Source: Vulcanimicrobiia bacterium (GTDB taxonomy: Bacteria; Vulcanimicrobiota; Vulcanimicrobiia; Vulcanimicrobiales; Vulcanimicrobiaceae). Taken from it: 34,223 nt of DNA. The notes below the pieces were generated by a model. The model searched no databases. It had not been told where the DNA came from and saw nothing but the letters and a program-made list of their open reading frames with translations. Every line of letters starts with the position of its first letter. The stretch's first letter is position 1. The stretch covers positions 1 to 34,223 of the forward strand of contig JANWKW010000109.1 of NCBI GenBank assembly GCA_025451135.1. Direction: 5' to 3'. The translations under genes and the position numbers were made by a program. This document shows, piece after piece, positions 31,688 to 34,223 of this stretch.

Positions 31688-32767
31688 GTGCTCGAACTCC
31701 TCGATACCGTGCGCGCGTGGCAGCGCGACGGCCGGCCCGTCGCTCTCGCCACCCTGGTCTCGGTCCAGCACTCGGCGCCGCGCGATCCGGGCGCCGTCTT
31801 CGCGGTCTCCGGCGACGGACGGCTGGCCGGCTCGATCTCGGGCGGCTGCGTCGAGGCTGCGCTCGTCGACGAAGCCCAGGCCGTCCTGCGCGATGGGCGC
31901 GCCCGCGTCGTCAGCTACGGCCTCTCCGACTCCGAAGCCCAAGCGGTCGGACTGACCTGCGGCGGAACCCTGCGGATCGCGGTCGAGCCGCTCGACCCGG
32001 CCTTCTGCCAAGCCCTCGAAGATCGCGTCCCGAACGTGCTCGCGCTGGCGCTGCGTCTCGATGAAGCCGGCGTCGGACGCCGGCTCGCCGTCTTCAAGGA
32101 GACGACGCTCGGCACGCTCGGCTCGGCCGCCCTCGATCACGCGCTCGCGACCGAGATCCGCGAGGGCGGCGCCGTCCTGGAGCCGCACGTCCGCATGCTC
32201 GGCAAACGCGGCGAACCGCACGGCGACGTCGAGCTGTTCGTGGATCGCGTCGCGGTGCCGCCCGAGATGTACGTCTTCGGCGCGATCGACTACGCCGATG
32301 CGATGGTGCGCATGGGGCAGTTCCTGGGCTACCGCGTCACCGTGATCGACGCGCGACCCGCGTTCGCGACGGCGGAGCGCTTTCCGGGTGCGGATCGGGT
32401 CGCCGTCGCTTGGCCGCACGAGTTCCTGGCCGGCGCTCGGGTCGACGAACGCACCGCCATCATCGCGCTTACCCACGACGAGAAGTTCGACATCCCGCTC
32501 TTGCTCGAAGCGATCCGTACCAAGGCCGGCTACATCGGCGCGATGGGCAGCCGCAACACCCACGCCGCGCGCATCGATCGTCTCGGCGCCGCCGGCGCGA
32601 CCGATGCCGAACTCGCGCGCCTCAACGCCCCGATCGGCCTCGATCTGGGCGCGCGAACGCCCGAAGAGACCGCACTCGCGATCGCCGCCGAGATCGTCGC
32701 CCTCCGCCACGGAAGGTCCGGCGGCAGATTGACCGGCGGTACCGGTCGCCTACGAGGAACCGTCTGA
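31688..32767 (+). CDS. XdhC/CoxI family molybdenum-cofactor maturation protein
   Basis: XdhC-type proteins bind molybdenum cofactor, help add the terminal sulfur and insert it into xanthine-dehydrogenase-type enzymes. The 359-residue protein has the N-terminal XdhC domain (RPVALATLVSVQHSAPRDPG, SGGCVEAALV with Cys54) and a C-terminal Rossmann domain (MYVFGAIDYADAMVRMGQFL, YIGAMGSRNTHAARIDRL, GLDLGARTPEETALAIAAEI). In the Rossmann motif the common GAGH reads GAID, as in some actinobacterial members. GTG 31688 is chosen because the conserved VLELLDTVRAWQ starts there; no better start exists downstream of the divergent gene. Its place beside the hydroxylase supports the role. Confidence 0.92.
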   Translation: MLELLDTVRAWQRDGRPVALATLVSVQHSAPRDPGAVFAVSGDGRLAGSISGGCVEAALVDEAQAVLRDGRARVVSYGLSDSEAQAVGLTCGGTLRIAVEPLDPAFCQALEDRVPNVLALALRLDEAGVGRRLAVFKETTLGTLGSAALDHALATEIREGGAVLEPHVRMLGKRGEPHGDVELFVDRVAVPPEMYVFGAIDYADAMVRMGQFLGYRVTVIDARPAFATAERFPGADRVAVAWPHEFLAGARVDERTAIIALTHDEKFDIPLLLEAIRTKAGYIGAMGSRNTHAARIDRLGAAGATDAELARLNAPIGLDLGARTPEETALAIAAEIVALRHGRSGGRLTGGTGRLRGTV

Positions 32768-32794
32768 CCGCCTCGGTCGACGCGCGCACGCACC

Positions 32795-32840
32795 TCGTCA
32801 TCCCGAGCGTCGGAAGCGCAGCGACCAGAGTCGAGGGCCC
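32795..32840 (+). repeat. Dispersed repeat, copy 11 (diverged)
   Basis: A diverged unit starting TCGTCATCCCGAGCGT, with the core altered to CGGAAGCGCAGCGACCAGA, ending GTCGAGGGCCC, between convergent genes. Confidence 0.75.
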
Positions 32841-32846
32841 TCGGAT

Positions 32847-34055
32847 CTAGGAGACGAGATTGACGATCTCTTGTCCTTGGGTCTTCAGGCGACGCGCCTT
32901 CTGTCCGGGCGCCTTCTGCGCGGCCGGCTTGGGCGCGGCCGGCTTCGGCCCGGCGGTGGTGCGGGGACCCGTCTTCGGCGGCTCCATCCGGGCGCGTACG
33001 CGCGCGACCTCCTCCGCGATCTGCGTCACGGTGGCGCGCAATTCGTCGATCTCGCCGAGCGCCGCGGTCAGTGCCTGTCCGGTCGCCTCCGACGTCTGTA
33101 GATCCTCGGAGAGTCTGGAGATGCGTTCCAACGCGGTCACGCGCGCATCATCGGCCTCGCGGAAACGCTGCTGGGCGATCCGCATCTCACGGTCCGCCTC
33201 GGCCAAATGACCCCGCGTCTCTTCGAGTTCGAGGCGGACGGCGTCGAGCGTGCGCGCTTGCGTTTCGATCCGCGCGGTCGCGGCCGCGAGCGCGGTGTTC
33301 GCCTCCAGGAACCGGCGGCTCAGTGCCGCGTGTCGGCTCGCATCGTCGAGCGGCATCGCCCGGACGACGAACTGCAGCGTCGCGCATTCGGGATCGCTCT
33401 CGATCTCGGCGACGGTCGCGGGTGGGTACTGGTCGCGGTCGACATCGGGCACCAGATCCGACCGTTCGAACAAGGGCAGCGTCGTGCGCTCGGTCCGGTC
33501 GACCGCGAAACCGGCGCACAGGAAAAGTTCGTCCAAGCTCTTTGCCGTGAAGAACCGGATGTGTGTCTCGTCGAGCAGGCCGTACTCCGAATAGTCGAAG
33601 CGGCCGGACAGCATCGAGAGCCGGATCGCGCCGTGCGCGATGTTCGGGATCGACGCGACGATGTAGCCGTCCTGGGTCAGCGCTCCGCGCGCCTCCTCGA
33701 GCAGCCGCAGCGGGTCGCGCAGGTGTTCGAGCACGTCGCCGAACGCGACCACGTCGAAGGTCGCGCCGCCCAGCAGCGGCAGCAGCGATTGGATATCGAG
33801 GTCGGCCAGGATCGTGCGCTCGCATCCGTCGCCGGCCAGGGCGAGCGCCTCGGGATTGGCGTCGATCCCCGTCACAACGCAGCCGTTCTTCCGAAGCAGA
33901 CGCGCGAAGTACCCGCTGGCACACCCGACGTCGAGCACGCGCTTGCCCTCGCCGATCATCGCCGCCATCCGCGTCAGGCTGGTGTCGGCATCGGAACTCC
34001 CGCTCTCGAGCTCGGCGTGGGCCGGATACTCCTTCGGCCCGCTAGAGATCATCAT
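32847..34055 (-). CDS. Class I SAM-dependent methyltransferase with C-terminal coiled coil
   Basis: This 402-residue protein has a methyltransferase domain at residues 20-235: VLDVGCASGYFARLL (motif I, 40-54), VTGIDANPEALA, FDVVAFGDVLEHLRDP and GYIVASIPNIAHGAIRLSML. It is of the methyltransf_23/UbiG-like group often found in surface-polysaccharide clusters. Residues about 240-355 form a long coiled coil (DAVRLELEETRGHLAEADRE and following heptads), and the end is a Pro/Ala/Lys-rich tail (KPAAPKPAAQKAPGQKARR). The tail may bind a partner, membrane or nucleic acid. The target molecule is unknown. ATG 34055 is followed by a second ATG. It faces the window edge, so its operon partners upstream are not seen. 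Confidence 0.85.
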   Translation of the reverse strand: MMISSGPKEYPAHAELESGSSDADTSLTRMAAMIGEGKRVLDVGCASGYFARLLRKNGCVVTGIDANPEALALAGDGCERTILADLDIQSLLPLLGGATFDVVAFGDVLEHLRDPLRLLEEARGALTQDGYIVASIPNIAHGAIRLSMLSGRFDYSEYGLLDETHIRFFTAKSLDELFLCAGFAVDRTERTTLPLFERSDLVPDVDRDQYPPATVAEIESDPECATLQFVVRAMPLDDASRHAALSRRFLEANTALAAATARIETQARTLDAVRLELEETRGHLAEADREMRIAQQRFREADDARVTALERISRLSEDLQTSEATGQALTAALGEIDELRATVTQIAEEVARVRARMEPPKTGPRTTAGPKPAAPKPAAQKAPGQKARRLKTQGQEIVNLVS

Positions 34056-34223
34056 CCGTCAGTGTACCCGCGCGTCGTCATGTTCAAAGATCCGCCTCGG
34101 TCCATCGGAATGCATTCCCTCCACCGTGCCTGCGGCCTGCTCGCCATCCCCGTCGGGCTAGGACGACTCGCCGGGGGCGTCGGAATCAGTTTCGGACGCA
34201 TACGTGGAACCCCGGGTCCATGA
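34056..34223. other. Region upstream of the methyltransferase, no gene assigned
   Basis: A 47-codon plus frame ends exactly at the window edge, and a minus frame enters from the edge and stops at a TGA overlapping the methyltransferase ATG. Neither looks clearly coding, so I leave both open. Confidence 0.4.

Noticed and set aside
34080-34223. 47-codon plus frame ending at the window edge
   Set aside because: No ribosome site or recognisable sequence was seen, and the stop at the exact edge may simply be part of a following ATGA. Evidence is too weak to call a gene.

Overview
The window is 34 kb of gene-dense, very GC-rich bacterial DNA, with intergenic gaps mostly under 120 bp. I read about 29 protein genes, no rRNA or tRNA, no insertion sequence and no CRISPR array. 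I cannot name the organism. The base composition, the mix of bacterial housekeeping genes, an archaeal-type PurP, a PASTA-type kinase and one perfect LexA box of the GAAC-N4-GTTC type (used by Gram-positives and relatives) suggest a Terrabacteria-like lineage such as Eremiobacterota (WPS-2) or a neighbour. That placement is inference.

Layout. 1-2,470: a cut-off small gene, an Ada-like regulator/alkyl-DNA repair fusion, a secreted four-cysteine protein, a YflT-like glycine-zipper protein and a DUF302 protein. 2,564-6,802: panB, a metallophosphoesterase, a 739-residue helical-barrel protein and a small unknown. 6,796-10,422, all on minus: a BI-1 membrane protein, purF, an HPt-like protein and a secreted protein, followed by a possible 10-codon ORF ending in the same TTTFYG as the HPt-like protein. 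10,461-14,295: a LexA box, then a short spore-photoproduct-lyase-like protein without its iron-sulfur motif, overlapping a 1,119-residue membrane hydrolase. 14,377-17,596: two overlapping retropepsin-like genes, the first with both catalytic triads altered and the second with both intact. 17,711-18,244: a small membrane protein. 18,479-23,067, all on minus: purP, a one-cysteine thiol peroxidase, guaA and purD. 23,150-24,505: an 8-oxoguanine deaminase-like amidohydrolase, divergent from purP. 24,624-27,712: a PASTA Ser/Thr kinase, a fatty-acid desaturase and a Uma2-family nuclease-like protein. 28,059-32,767: a two-gene xanthine dehydrogenase-type molybdenum hydroxylase and a divergent XdhC maturation factor. 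32,847-34,055: a methyltransferase with a coiled-coil tail.

Purine metabolism is the common thread: PurF, PurD and PurP make IMP precursors, GuaA makes GMP, and the amidohydrolase plus molybdenum hydroxylase could form a salvage or breakdown route through urate or xanthine. PurP in a bacterial-looking genome implies that the last steps to IMP may be arranged unlike the usual PurH route.

A dispersed repeat of about 45 bp, beginning TTGTCATCCCGAGCGTAG and ending GTCGAGGGACCGCC, occurs at eleven intergenic loci. Every clear copy lies in the same orientation whatever the direction of the neighbouring genes. Several copies contribute to gene function: they supply the stop codon of two genes, the leader of guaA, and much of the divergent purP/deaminase control region.
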